From Salibacteraceae bacterium (lineage in GTDB: Bacteria > Bacteroidota > Bacteroidia > Flavobacteriales_G > Salibacteraceae): DNA of 64,000 bases. The position numbers and the translations under genes were made by a program. This document shows, in pieces, positions 15,824 through 24,644 of this stretch (within the stretch, counting starts at the first letter, position 1; each line of letters begins with the position of its first letter). Where the stretch lies: the NCBI GenBank assembly GCA_018401875.1, contig JAGYJZ010000001.1:248001-312000 (forward strand). Reading direction: 5' to 3'. The notes under the pieces were generated by a model. That model saw only the letters and a program-made list of their open reading frames with translations, did not search any database and was not told the origin of the DNA.

Positions 15824-17876
15824 GTTGCTCCATTTCACCTCTCCAGGCTTTGAACTCTTGAGTGAGCGTAGCTTTCTGATTTTCCATTGCTTGTTGGGCT
15901 ATTTCAGAAAGTCTTTTTTTGAAATTAGCACTCTTGTATTTTTTACCATTATCTCCACCAAACTGGTCTGAAAATCCATCCGAGAACAGATACAACGTGT
16001 CTCCTTTATTGAGACTGATATTATGTGTTGCAAATGGAGCAGGTGTGAGGTGTTTGCCTATGGGTTGTTTGTCGGCTTTGTACTCTTCGATTTCAGTAGA
16101 GCCGTTTCTTATAATCCACAGCGGATTATAGGCCCCAGCCCATTGCAGTTGATTGGTAGTGGTGTTTAACGCACACAATGATATGTCTATTCCGTCTTTT
16201 ACGTCTTCCTCTGATTTGGCAAATTCTTCTATTACCAATTCGCGGCATTTATCTAAGATTTTCCCAGGATCAGTTAAACCGTATTCCCTTACACTTCGAT
16301 TTAAAGCATTGGAACACACTACGCTCACCATCGCACCTGGTACTCCATGTCCAGTGCAATCGGCAGCGGCAAAATAGACTACATCACCAACAGCCTCGAA
16401 CCAATAGAAATCACCAGCAACGATGTCTTTCGGGAGGTAAAGCACAAATGAATTTGGAAGTTCGTGTTGGATGACTTGATCAGATGGTAAAATAGCTTGC
16501 TGAATCCGCTTTGCGTAAGTGATGGAGTCGATAATTTCTTTGTTTTTAACCGCCAATTCTTCGCTTTTTTCTTCTATTTCAGCGGTGCGCTCTTGCACTT
16601 GTTGTTCGAGCAGCGCGTTCTGCTCTCGTGTTAGTGCATTCAGTTTTTCGAGGTTTTCAAAAGCCTCTTTTTGAGCCTGCTCCTTTTCTCGTTGAATGTA
16701 TCTGTAGCGGCCAACCATGGCCAGCGATAAAAAGGTCACCTCGGCTGCTGAGCCTAACTTGATAGCGTTTTGACTAAGGAAATCACTGTACAGTAAATTA
16801 AAATTGGTGAGAATAAATACGATACCACCAATGAGTACGGAAATGAATCCCAGGGCGAAGAACACGTTGACATTCTTGTTGACTTTTTGATTCCAGCCGA
16901 TTCCGAGCAATATTAACAAGAGAGAAATCAACGACATACCATTAATAATCGGAAATGTAAGTTCGTAAGCGATGCCCGAGCTTAAGCTGGTTATGATGCA
17001 AACAAATACCACAGCGAGTAACGATCTGTAGGTGATTCTATACCATTTTGGCATTTGGCTTATGCGCAGAAACTCTGCAGCATACAGCATGATGGTGAAT
17101 ACCGACCCCGCAGAAAAAAACAGAATTGAATGGTTTGCAATCCAGGGATTTTCTGGCCATAGGTACTCAAATGCCAATCCATCGAGCGAAGCTTGCATGA
17201 AGAACAAGAAAACGACATAGCCAACGTAGTAGGTATATATCCGCTGTTTCACCACAAAAGCAAAGAAGAGGAACAGCTCGACCACAAAAATTAGAAGTCC
17301 GTAATACAACCCAAGGGTGAGGTTTTCGCGCTGCACAAAGCCATTGAAATTTTGCTGATCCCATAATTTGATGGGTAGACTTATTACCTCACCATCGCTG
17401 CGCAATTGGATGAGTAAATCCAAGGTGTCGTTAGGTGCTAATTTAATTGGAAAAACGAATTTTCGATACACCACAGGTCGGTCAGCAAAGGGAAGTTCAT
17501 CACCGGCTTTGAAAAGCAATTGTGCTTTTTCGTTTCGTTCGCGGTACAGATTGATGACATTGGTGAGCGGCCGTGCTACTTCGAGGTAAAAATCTGATTC
17601 TGAATTTTTTGCGTTAGTTAACCTTAGTCGCACCCAATAGGTAGAAGTGGTAAAATTTAGATTTGGTATCGGCTCATCGATGGTTTGAAACGCGTCATCA
17701 TACCTTCCGCTGGCTATTTCTTCAACGGTCCAATTGTGGTTTGGGTCTTCAGCAAGATATGCCGATGTGGCAAGATGCGTATACCGAGGACCATGACTGT
17801 AAGCGCTGCTTGTAGCGAATGTGCTTACAATGCTGAGGAAGACGAAGCGGTTGAATATCGATTTACGTTGCTGCAT
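15789..17876 (-). CDS. 7TM-DISM membrane sensor with SpoIIE/PP2C-type phosphatase domain
   Basis: 695 residues from the ATG at 17876, which starts a signal peptide (MQQRKSIFNRFVFLSIVSTF); a longer open frame upstream adds 40 unlikely residues. An extracellular 7TMR-DISM-type beta domain covers residues about 30-170 and seven membrane helices about 180-400. A coiled coil (EEKSEELAVKNKEIIDS) follows. The C-terminal Ser phosphatase domain has DIVAGDFYW, AAADCTGHGVPGAM and, at the end, LDDVCVIGV, the metal-binding Asp motifs. Such proteins usually dephosphorylate an anti-sigma antagonist; no such gene is beside it. The last 35 coding bases are part of a 65-bp repeat whose second copy lies 114 bases downstream. 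Confidence 0.88.
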   Translation of the reverse strand: MQQRKSIFNRFVFLSIVSTFATSSAYSHGPRYTHLATSAYLAEDPNHNWTVEEIASGRYDDAFQTIDEPIPNLNFTTSTYWVRLRLTNAKNSESDFYLEVARPLTNVINLYRERNEKAQLLFKAGDELPFADRPVVYRKFVFPIKLAPNDTLDLLIQLRSDGEVISLPIKLWDQQNFNGFVQRENLTLGLYYGLLIFVVELFLFFAFVVKQRIYTYYVGYVVFLFFMQASLDGLAFEYLWPENPWIANHSILFFSAGSVFTIMLYAAEFLRISQMPKWYRITYRSLLAVVFVCIITSLSSGIAYELTFPIINGMSLISLLLILLGIGWNQKVNKNVNVFFALGFISVLIGGIVFILTNFNLLYSDFLSQNAIKLGSAAEVTFLSLAMVGRYRYIQREKEQAQKEAFENLEKLNALTREQNALLEQQVQERTAEIEEKSEELAVKNKEIIDSITYAKRIQQAILPSDQVIQHELPNSFVLYLPKDIVAGDFYWFEAVGDVVYFAAADCTGHGVPGAMVSVVCSNALNRSVREYGLTDPGKILDKCRELVIEEFAKSEEDVKDGIDISLCALNTTTNQLQWAGAYNPLWIIRNGSTEIEEYKADKQPIGKHLTPAPFATHNISLNKGDTLYLFSDGFSDQFGGDNGKKYKSANFKKRLSEIAQQAMENQKATLTQEFKAWRGEMEQLDDVCVIGVRV

Positions 17877-18042
17877 TGAGGGCTCTAAAATACGGCTCGA
17901 GTTTCGCAAAGTTGCATGATTCGGTAGATTAACAAAACAAATCATGCATTGTTGCTTGAGGCATTTGGCGAGAAGAGAAGGTTCGAGGTATTTCAAATGC
18001 CGTTTTCAGCTTAAGACGAACAGCTCGATGCTTGAGTATTTA

Positions 18043-19347
18043 TCACTCTTCTTCTTGCCAGTGCAAAAACCATTTTTCTCCTGCAAAAACCAATATTACT
18101 CCAATGGCCGATACAATCACTACCAGCAAGTCGGAGTTGGCCTTGATCCATAAAAAAGCAGTAATTACAATTAGGTCGAGTAACAATGCAGCGATCAAGA
18201 TTACTCCATTTGCGTTTACTTCTTTGCGTAAGTGCTTAAATACGCCCCAATGAACAATCATGTCCATCACCAAGTAAAAAATGGCGCCAATAGAAGCAAT
18301 GCGCGATAAGTCAAAGAAAATGGTCAAAAGAATGGCGATGACCACAATGTAGATCAACATGTGTTTTTGAATGCTGCCCGACATTCCTAAATGGCTGTGC
18401 GGGATAAGTTTCATGTCTGTGAGCATGGCAGTCATTCTGGAAACGGCAAAAATACTGGCAATAACACCTGAAATGGTTGCTACGATAGCTATTCCTACGG
18501 TGAAGTATAAACCGTAATTGCCAAAAACGGGTTTGGCGGCTTCTGCCAATGAGTAATCCTTTGCGCTTACAATTTCTGGGATGGATAAACTTGCATTTAC
18601 AGCTAGGGCAACCAAGAAATAGACAACCGTGCAAATCAGCAAGGAAATGATGATGGAGCGTCCAACATTCTTGTGCGGATTGGTGATTTCACCTCCGCTG
18701 TTGGTGATGGTTGTGAAGCCTTTGTAAGCCAATATTGATAGCGCCAAAGCTCCGATATAACTGGCGGCTGAATAATTACCAGCTTCAGCAGTTGCAGCCG
18801 GAATAAGATCGCTAAGTGCAAACTCAGCTGCCCAAAGTGCGCCAGCGGCAAACACCACAATGCCTACGATTTTGACAATCGCCATGAATTGAGATGTTTT
18901 TCCGATAACCTTGTTTCCCGATACATTTACGATGTACGCAAGTATCAATAGTGCAACGCCCAAAGCTGGAACCCATATCGAATTTTTCTCGATGTCAAAC
19001 AGCTGTAGGGTGTACGACCCGAAGGTTCGCGCCACCAGACTTTCATTTATTACCATTGAAAGTGCCATCAATACCGAGGCGGCAGCTGTTAAGGTTGATT
19101 TTCCGTAAGCTTTCATCAAAATCATAGCGATGCCTCCAGCAGAAGGATAGGCATTGGATACTTTGATGTAAGAATATGCGCTGAAACCAGAAATAATCGC
19201 TCCAACAATGAAGATGTAAGGAAACCATGTGCCAGATAATTCAGCTACTTGGCCCAGTAGAGCAAATATTCCCGCACCGATCATTACGCCAGTACCCAAT
19301 GCTACGGCTCCTTTAAGCGTTAAACTGTCTTTCTTATAGTCTCCCAT
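18043..19347 (-). CDS. APC-family amino acid permease
   Basis: 434 residues with about 12 hydrophobic segments and no soluble extension. The first helix has the APC signature GTGVMIGAGIFALLGQV (residues about 18-34), the broken helix 1 that lines the substrate site. SYIKVSNAYPSAGGIAMILM and the helix 6-8 region ALSILAYKGFTTITNSGGEI are also typical of cationic or general amino acid transporters. Substrate is unknown. The gene stands alone, with 382 bases of repeat-bearing sequence upstream and the 7TM phosphatase downstream on the same strand. Confidence 0.88.
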   Translation of the reverse strand: MGDYKKDSLTLKGAVALGTGVMIGAGIFALLGQVAELSGTWFPYIFIVGAIISGFSAYSYIKVSNAYPSAGGIAMILMKAYGKSTLTAAASVLMALSMVINESLVARTFGSYTLQLFDIEKNSIWVPALGVALLILAYIVNVSGNKVIGKTSQFMAIVKIVGIVVFAAGALWAAEFALSDLIPAATAEAGNYSAASYIGALALSILAYKGFTTITNSGGEITNPHKNVGRSIIISLLICTVVYFLVALAVNASLSIPEIVSAKDYSLAEAAKPVFGNYGLYFTVGIAIVATISGVIASIFAVSRMTAMLTDMKLIPHSHLGMSGSIQKHMLIYIVVIAILLTIFFDLSRIASIGAIFYLVMDMIVHWGVFKHLRKEVNANGVILIAALLLDLIVITAFLWIKANSDLLVVIVSAIGVILVFAGEKWFLHWQEEE

Positions 19348-19409
19348 TTTGATTGTCTTGTTGGTGGTTTTTAAATATAGGGTTTAATAAGGACTGTGAA
19401 GAGTTGAGG

Positions 19410-19541
19410 CCACCTACGCTGAAGCTTCGGTGTCTGAAAAGTGAAGAGATAAAGAGTTGAATAGTTGAAGAGATAGGACCACCTACGCTAATCACATGCG
19501 CCAAGGCTCCAGTGATCGAAGAGCTTCGGTGTCTGAAAAGT
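19410..19541. repeat. Two-part direct repeat in the permease-dinB gap
   Basis: CCACCTACGCT occurs at 19410-19420 and 19479-19489. The 20-base AGCTTCGGTGTCTGAAAAGT occurs at 19423-19442 and 19522-19541. The two modules keep their order but differ in spacing, as if one copy gained about 30 bases. The remainder of the 19348-19729 gap shows no gene. Confidence 0.75.
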
Positions 19542-19679
19542 TGAGGGGTGTTTGGTGTTTCACTGTCACGTAACGTTTGCTCTTAATTATGCACAGTTGG
19601 CTATGGGATATTCGCCATTGCCCAACCTCGTTTCGCGTCTTTTCTTGTTGATAAAAATAATAGCATTAAATCCTTTCCG

Positions 19680-19731
19680 ATGACTAAATACTAAATATTT
19701 TAGCAATCGTTAATAATTGGTTTTTAGTCAT
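19680..19731. promoter_or_regulatory. Inverted repeat ATGACTAAA/TTTAGTCAT around the dinB start, candidate damage-response operator
   Basis: ATGACTAAA at 19680-19688 and TTTAGTCAT at 19723-19731 are perfect inverse complements; the right arm overlaps the dinB ATG. Between them lies CTAAA-TAT-TTTAG (19691-19703). A repressor bound here would cover the translation start. No LexA-like gene is in the window. Confidence 0.4.
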
Positions 19732-20953
19732 GGATAATAAACGGTCAAAGCAAATTCTACACCTCGATCTCGACTCATTTTTTGTGTCGGTAGAGCGGCT
19801 GCTCGACAGTCAACTCAACAATAGGCCAGTGTTGATTGGCGGAACTACCGACCGTGGCGTGGTGGCTGCGTGCAGTTATGAAGCGCGTGCTTTTGGTATT
19901 CATTCGGCCATGCCCATGCGCATGGCGCGAGAGCTTTGCCCTGAGGCTATTGTGATAAAGGGCAACAGTGGCACTTATTCTAAGTACAGCGACATGGTTA
20001 CTGAAATCATGCAAGAGTCGTTGCCCGTACTTGAAAAAACATCGGTAGATGAGTTTTATGCCGACCTCACCGGCATGGATCGTTTCTTTGGCTGCAATAA
20101 AATGGCCAGCGAACTGCGTCAGCGCATTATCAAAGAAACAGGCTTACCCAATTCGTTTGGCTTATCGATCAACAAAACAGTTTCTAAAGTGGCTACAGGC
20201 GAGGCAAAGCCCAATAATCAGTTGGAGGTTCTTCGCGGACAAGAGAAGCATTTTTTAGCACCGCTTTCGGTGAGGAAAATACCGATGGTGGGCGAGAAGA
20301 CCTACCAAACGTTGCGCAATTTGGGGATTCAGCGCATTAAAACCATCCAAGAAATGCCGCAGGACATGATGCAGCAAGTGTTGGGGCAAAATGGCGATGC
20401 GATTTGGAAAAAGGCCAATGGCATCGACAATAGCCTTGTTATTCCTTACAATGAACGCAAGAGCATCAGCACCGAACGCACCTTTGATCGCGACACAACA
20501 GACGTGGTGAAGCTGAAAGGAATTATGCTTGCTATGGCTGAAAACTTGGCTTTTCAGTTGCGCAGAGGCAAGAAACTCACAGGCTGTGTAACGGTAAAAG
20601 TGCGCTATTCTGACTTTCAAACCCAAACCCTGCAAGCCCGCATTCCATACACCTCGGCCGATCATATTTTGATTGAAAAGGTGATGGAGCTTTTCGCACG
20701 GGCTTACAATCGCAGGTTGTTGGTACGCTTGATAGGCGTGCGATTCAGCCACCTGGTGGGTGGTGGTTATCAAATCAACTTGTTTGAAGACAGTGAAGAA
20801 TACATCAACTTGTATCAAGCCATGGATAAAATCCGTGAGCGCTTTGGCGATCGCGCTGTGATGCGTGCCTCAGGACTCGGTGCACGCACCATCAGCCGCA
20901 GCAATCCTTTCAATGGAAAAGCTCCGATGTTGTTGGCGAATAGGAGGAGTTAG
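19730..20953 (+). CDS. dinB: Y-family DNA polymerase IV
   Basis: 407 residues. The palm motif ILHLDLDSFFVSVERLLD (residues about 9-26) carries the first catalytic acids and the second site is TSVDEFYADLTGMD (about 105-118). YEARAFGIHSAMPMRMAREL is the fingers segment, SKVATGEAKPNNQLEVL the thumb approach, and a little-finger domain occupies the C-terminal third. The enzyme performs error-prone bypass of damaged bases. Its stop at 20953 is immediately followed by the heptamer repeats of an inserted element, beyond which lies dnaE2 on the same strand. dinB-dnaE2 pairs act as damage-induced mutagenesis cassettes in many bacteria, so the two were probably once adjacent. Confidence 0.93.
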   Translation: MDNKRSKQILHLDLDSFFVSVERLLDSQLNNRPVLIGGTTDRGVVAACSYEARAFGIHSAMPMRMARELCPEAIVIKGNSGTYSKYSDMVTEIMQESLPVLEKTSVDEFYADLTGMDRFFGCNKMASELRQRIIKETGLPNSFGLSINKTVSKVATGEAKPNNQLEVLRGQEKHFLAPLSVRKIPMVGEKTYQTLRNLGIQRIKTIQEMPQDMMQQVLGQNGDAIWKKANGIDNSLVIPYNERKSISTERTFDRDTTDVVKLKGIMLAMAENLAFQLRRGKKLTGCVTVKVRYSDFQTQTLQARIPYTSADHILIEKVMELFARAYNRRLLVRLIGVRFSHLVGGGYQINLFEDSEEYINLYQAMDKIRERFGDRAVMRASGLGARTISRSNPFNGKAPMLLANRRS

Positions 20954-20988
20954 ATGTCAGATATCAGTTTTCAGCCTTCAGTTATCAG
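20954..20988 (-). repeat. Five NNNTCAG heptamers at the left edge of the four-helix-bundle element
   Basis: ATGTCAG, ATATCAG, TTTTCAG, CCTTCAG, TTATCAG in perfect register, starting at the base after the dinB stop. The first three are the exact inverse complement, in order, of CTGAAAA-CTGATAT-CTGACAT at 21390-21410 and 21446-21466. That is a 21-base perfect inverted repeat around the gene at 21024-21386. Confidence 0.85.
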
Positions 20989-21023
20989 GTTTTAGAAGGT
21001 AGGTTTAATAGGTTAAAAAAGTA

Positions 21024-21386
21024 ATGATGAAGAATTTTAAGCAATTGAAAATTTGGCAAACAGGCAAGGAAATAGCTCTAGCTACTTATAGATTGTCGCA
21101 AACATTAGATAGAAGTGAATCTTTCACTTTTAGTTCTCAAATTACGAGAGCAGCTCTATCCATTCCATCAAACATTGCAGAGGGAAGTAGTAGGAAAAGT
21201 AAAAAGGATTATGCTCGATTTATTGAAATAGCGCTAGGATCTTCTTTTGAGCTTGAGACGCAGTTGGAAATTATCAGTGAGTTAGAGATTGTTTCGAAAT
21301 CAGAAGTAGACCAACTTATTGAACTAATCAATGAAGAGCAACGCATGCTCTATGGCTTCCTTAAAGTCCTGAAAACTGAAAACTGA
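21024..21386 (+). CDS. Four-helix-bundle protein (23S rRNA intervening-sequence protein/Avd-like family)
   Basis: 120 residues. The family signature is present: KQLKIWQTGKEIALATYRLS, FTFSSQITRAALSIPSNIAEGSSR, then FIEIALGSSFELETQLEIIS. Known relatives are proteins from intervening sequences in 23S rRNA genes, and Avd of diversity-generating retroelements, a helper that binds RNA and reverse transcriptase. No reverse transcriptase or variable repeat is seen here. The gene is bracketed by CTGANNN heptamers in opposite orientation, and its last 18 coding bases already belong to the right-hand heptamer array. The whole 20954-21522 unit sits precisely between dinB and dnaE2. It therefore looks like a small mobile or passenger element; what moves it is unknown. 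Confidence 0.85.
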   Translation: MMKNFKQLKIWQTGKEIALATYRLSQTLDRSESFTFSSQITRAALSIPSNIAEGSSRKSKKDYARFIEIALGSSFELETQLEIISELEIVSKSEVDQLIELINEEQRMLYGFLKVLKTEN

Positions 21387-21522
21387 CATCTGAAAACTGA
21401 TATCTGACATCTGAAAACTGACATCTGACATCTGAAAACTGACATCTGAAAACTGATATCTGACATCTGAAAACTGACATCTGACATCTGACATCTGAAA
21501 ACTGACATCTGAAAGCTGATAC
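21369..21522 (+). repeat. Array of 22 CTGANNN heptamers, right edge of the element
   Basis: Twenty-two 7-base units follow without gaps. The variable triplet is AAA (9 units), CAT (9), TAT (2), with AAG and TAC in the last two. The first two and part of the third unit are coding for the end of the four-helix-bundle protein. The array ends one base before the dnaE2 TTG start and puts TGA in each frame every three units. Internal order shows a repeated 8-unit (56-base) block, so it grew by slippage or unequal exchange. Confidence 0.95.
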
Positions 21523-21523
21523 C

Positions 21524-24500
21524 TTGCTCCTAAACACCCACACATATTACTCCTTTAAGTTCGGTACGTGGAAGCCGGAAAACCTCATCAAGCAAGTGAT
21601 TGATTGGGGTTACGAATCGCTATGCGTTACCGACATCAACAACACCTCGGCTTGCTTAGACAGCATGCGGCTGGGGCAGAAGCACGGACTAAAAGTGATT
21701 CCCGGTGTCGACTTTAGAAATGGAGTGCAGCAGCAGTTTGTGGCTATAGCCCAAAACAACCGTGGCTTTGAAAATATCAATCGCTTTTTGACGAAGCATT
21801 TACACAGCAAAGAACCCATTCCGGATATAGCGCCCGAAATGGAAGATGTGATCGTGATTTATCCTTTTGGTAGAGCACTTCCTCCCAACTCGCTCCTCGC
21901 AACTCGTTCGTTAATTGGTATTCAGCCTCATGAGCTTTCACGCCTGCGGTTTTCGCCATTGCGGCATGAGATTGATCGCTTGGTGATGTTGCCAACGGTG
22001 TCGTTTCAAACCAAAAAGGACTTTAATGCACATCGCTTATTGCGCGCCATTGATGCGAATTTACTGCTCAGTAAACTTCCAAAATCAGAAGAAGGCGATC
22101 CACGTCATGTACTCGTATCGAAAGCCGATTTAATCCATCAATACCAAGAATTTCCGCAGATTGTAAGCAATACCCAAGCGCTAGTAGAGCAATGCGAAGT
22201 TTCGTTTCAGTTTGGTGATGGCATTCCCCCGAAAAATAAGTCGACATACACGGGAAGTAGAGAAGGTGATTTTGAACGCATTCAGCACTTGTGTGAGGAG
22301 GGTTTGTCATACCGTTACCCGGAGATTAACGACAACATCACTTCGCGCATTGAGAAAGAATTAGAGATCATCCGCGATAAAGATTTTATGTCGTATTTCT
22401 TGATCAATCACGACATTGTTTCTTACGCACGAAGTAAAGGATACTTCTATGTGGGGCGCGGAAGTGGCGCGAATAGTATTATTGCTTACTTGCTGAGAAT
22501 CACTGATGTTGATCCAATCGACTTAGATTTATACTTTGAGCGATTCATTAACCTCTATCGAAGGAATCCACCGGACTTTGACATTGATTTTTCGTGGACT
22601 GACCGAGACGATATTACCCGCTATATTTTCGAGCGATTCCCGAATTCGGCTTTGCTGGCAACCTACAGTACATTTCAATACCGTGCGGTAGTGCGCGAAC
22701 TTGGAAAAGTGTTTGGACTGCCTAAGCACGAAATCGATAAGTTGTCGAAAGGCGATTTCAATATGAATCGACTGGATAAACTTTCGCAGTTGGTGTTGAA
22801 ATACGGCTCTTTGATTCAGGACTTTCCCAGTCATTTAAGCATCCACGCGGGTGGTATTTTGATTTCTGAAAAGCCGATTGAGCATTATACCGCCACATTT
22901 ATGCCGCCTAAAGGTTATCCTACAACACAGTTTGACATGGTCGTTGCTGAAGATGTTGGGCTTTACAAGTTTGATATTTTAAGTCAACGCGGCTTGGGTA
23001 AGATTAAAGATGCTGTCGTGAATGTGAATCGAAACAACCCTGAGAATACAATTGATATCCACGATTTAGCACGATTCAAACAGGATGAAGCGGTGAAGGA
23101 AATGCTGCGAAACGGCAAGGCCATCGGTTGCTTTTATGTGGAATCGCCCGCCATGCGTATGTTGCTTTCAAAGCTGCGTGTTGATGATTATTTGGGTCTT
23201 GTAGCTGCGAGCTCAATCATCAGGCCTGGCGTGGCAAAGTCAGGAATGATGCGCGAATACATCAAGCGCTTTCGCGACCCTGAGGAACGTAAAAAAGCAC
23301 ATCCCATCATGTTGGATATTATGCCCGACACGTTCGGTGTGATGGTGTATCAAGAAGATGTGATCAAGGTGGCGCACTATTTTGCTGGACTTACGCTGGG
23401 CGAAGCTGACGTGTTGCGCAGAGGCATGAGTGGGAAATATCGTTCGCGCGAAGAATTTGAACACGCCAAAGAAGCCTTTTTTCGAAAAGCATTAGCCAAA
23501 GGCCATCCTCCAATTATGGTGGAAGAGGTGTGGCGTCAAACGGAAAGTTTTGCCGGCTACGCCTTCGCTAAAGGGCATTCAGCATCGTATGCGGTAGAAA
23601 GTTACCAAAGTTTGTTTTTGAAGGCGCATTACCCTTTAGAATACATGGTGGCAACGCTCAATAATTCAGGTGGTTTTTATCGTCCTGAGTTTTATGTGCA
23701 CGAAGCTCGTATGCACGGAGCTGATATTCAGGCGCCTTGCGTTAATCGCAGCGAGGCGGGGGCGGTGGTTAGCGGCAAAACAATCTACCTCGGATTGTCA
23801 AGCGTAAAGGAATTGGAAACGAAAACTATAACGTGGATTTACGAGGCGAGGCAGGAGCGAGGCAGTTTCGAGTCGTTGGTCGATTTTACTGAGCGCGTTC
23901 CATTAGGCATCGAGCAATTGACCATCTTGGTAAAAGCGGGTGCGTTCCGATTTACAGGTAAAAGCAAGAAGGAGTTAACGTGGGAAGCACACCTCACACT
24001 GGGCAAAGTCAAAAAACGCAGTGTCGCACCAAAGTTGTTTTCAGAAAAATCAAAACCCTTTGAATTTCCAGCGTTTTACACTGCTCCGCTCGAAGAGGCA
24101 TACGATCAAATTGAGCTGTTTGGCTATCCTCTCTGCGATCCGTTTTTACTATTGAAGCGATCTCCTAAGGGTGGGGTGTTGGCCGCTGATTTGTTTGAAT
24201 TTGTAACCCAAACCGTGGTGGCGTATGGTTATTTGGTGACGGTGAAAGATTCAAAAACAGCCGATGGGAAGCGCATGCAGTTCGGAACGTTCTTAGACCG
24301 CAAAGGCTTCTTCTTAGATACAGTGCATTTTCCGCCCGTTGCGGCAAAGTATCCGTTTCGTGGGCGTGGTGTGTACCGCATCATTGGCAAGGTGATGGAA
24401 GAATTCGGTTTTTATTCCATCGAAGTGGGGGAGTGCTACAAAGAAGATATTATTGAAGATCCGCGCTACAGCGAAGAAAAGAACATCAAAAAGCCCGAGC

Positions 24501-24610
24501 GAAAAAACTACCGAGAAGACCTAAATGCTGAGGTTTCAACAACCAACGTCAACAAGAATGCACGGTATTTTGAGAAGAATAAACCCAAGGTTCGCAAGGA
24601 AAATACTTAA
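21524..24610 (+). CDS. dnaE2: Error-prone DNA polymerase III alpha subunit
   Basis: 1028 residues. The start is the TTG at 21524; the nearest in-frame stop upstream is inside the heptamer array, leaving no ATG. The N-terminal PHP domain begins at once (NTHTYYSFKFGTWKPENLIK). The C-family polymerase core has YFYVGRGSGANSIIAYLLRI and the catalytic PPDFDIDFSW near residues 348-357. FAGYAFAKGHSASYAVESYQ is the fingers segment and an OB domain lies at the C-terminus. The length and close dinB linkage suit the error-prone second DnaE (ImuC/DnaE2 type). Its original 5' leader may have been displaced by the inserted array, which could change expression. Confidence 0.92.
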   Translation: MLLNTHTYYSFKFGTWKPENLIKQVIDWGYESLCVTDINNTSACLDSMRLGQKHGLKVIPGVDFRNGVQQQFVAIAQNNRGFENINRFLTKHLHSKEPIPDIAPEMEDVIVIYPFGRALPPNSLLATRSLIGIQPHELSRLRFSPLRHEIDRLVMLPTVSFQTKKDFNAHRLLRAIDANLLLSKLPKSEEGDPRHVLVSKADLIHQYQEFPQIVSNTQALVEQCEVSFQFGDGIPPKNKSTYTGSREGDFERIQHLCEEGLSYRYPEINDNITSRIEKELEIIRDKDFMSYFLINHDIVSYARSKGYFYVGRGSGANSIIAYLLRITDVDPIDLDLYFERFINLYRRNPPDFDIDFSWTDRDDITRYIFERFPNSALLATYSTFQYRAVVRELGKVFGLPKHEIDKLSKGDFNMNRLDKLSQLVLKYGSLIQDFPSHLSIHAGGILISEKPIEHYTATFMPPKGYPTTQFDMVVAEDVGLYKFDILSQRGLGKIKDAVVNVNRNNPENTIDIHDLARFKQDEAVKEMLRNGKAIGCFYVESPAMRMLLSKLRVDDYLGLVAASSIIRPGVAKSGMMREYIKRFRDPEERKKAHPIMLDIMPDTFGVMVYQEDVIKVAHYFAGLTLGEADVLRRGMSGKYRSREEFEHAKEAFFRKALAKGHPPIMVEEVWRQTESFAGYAFAKGHSASYAVESYQSLFLKAHYPLEYMVATLNNSGGFYRPEFYVHEARMHGADIQAPCVNRSEAGAVVSGKTIYLGLSSVKELETKTITWIYEARQERGSFESLVDFTERVPLGIEQLTILVKAGAFRFTGKSKKELTWEAHLTLGKVKKRSVAPKLFSEKSKPFEFPAFYTAPLEEAYDQIELFGYPLCDPFLLLKRSPKGGVLAADLFEFVTQTVVAYGYLVTVKDSKTADGKRMQFGTFLDRKGFFLDTVHFPPVAAKYPFRGRGVYRIIGKVMEEFGFYSIEVGECYKEDIIEDPRYSEEKNIKKPERKNYREDLNAEVSTTNVNKNARYFEKNKPKVRKENT

Positions 24611-24644
24611 ATATTATATTTACGATTCATAAATATAAATTGCA

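Noticed and set aside
21369-21522. CRISPR-like array
   Set aside because: Units are only 7 bases and abut without spacers; there are no cas genes. It is a tandem heptamer repeat.
21324-21545. Minus-strand open frames rich in SDVSFQM repeats
   Set aside because: They are translations of the heptamer array on the opposite strand, not genes.
21024-24610. Diversity-generating retroelement
   Set aside because: The four-helix-bundle protein resembles Avd, but no reverse transcriptase, template repeat or variable repeat with adenine-specific changes was found.
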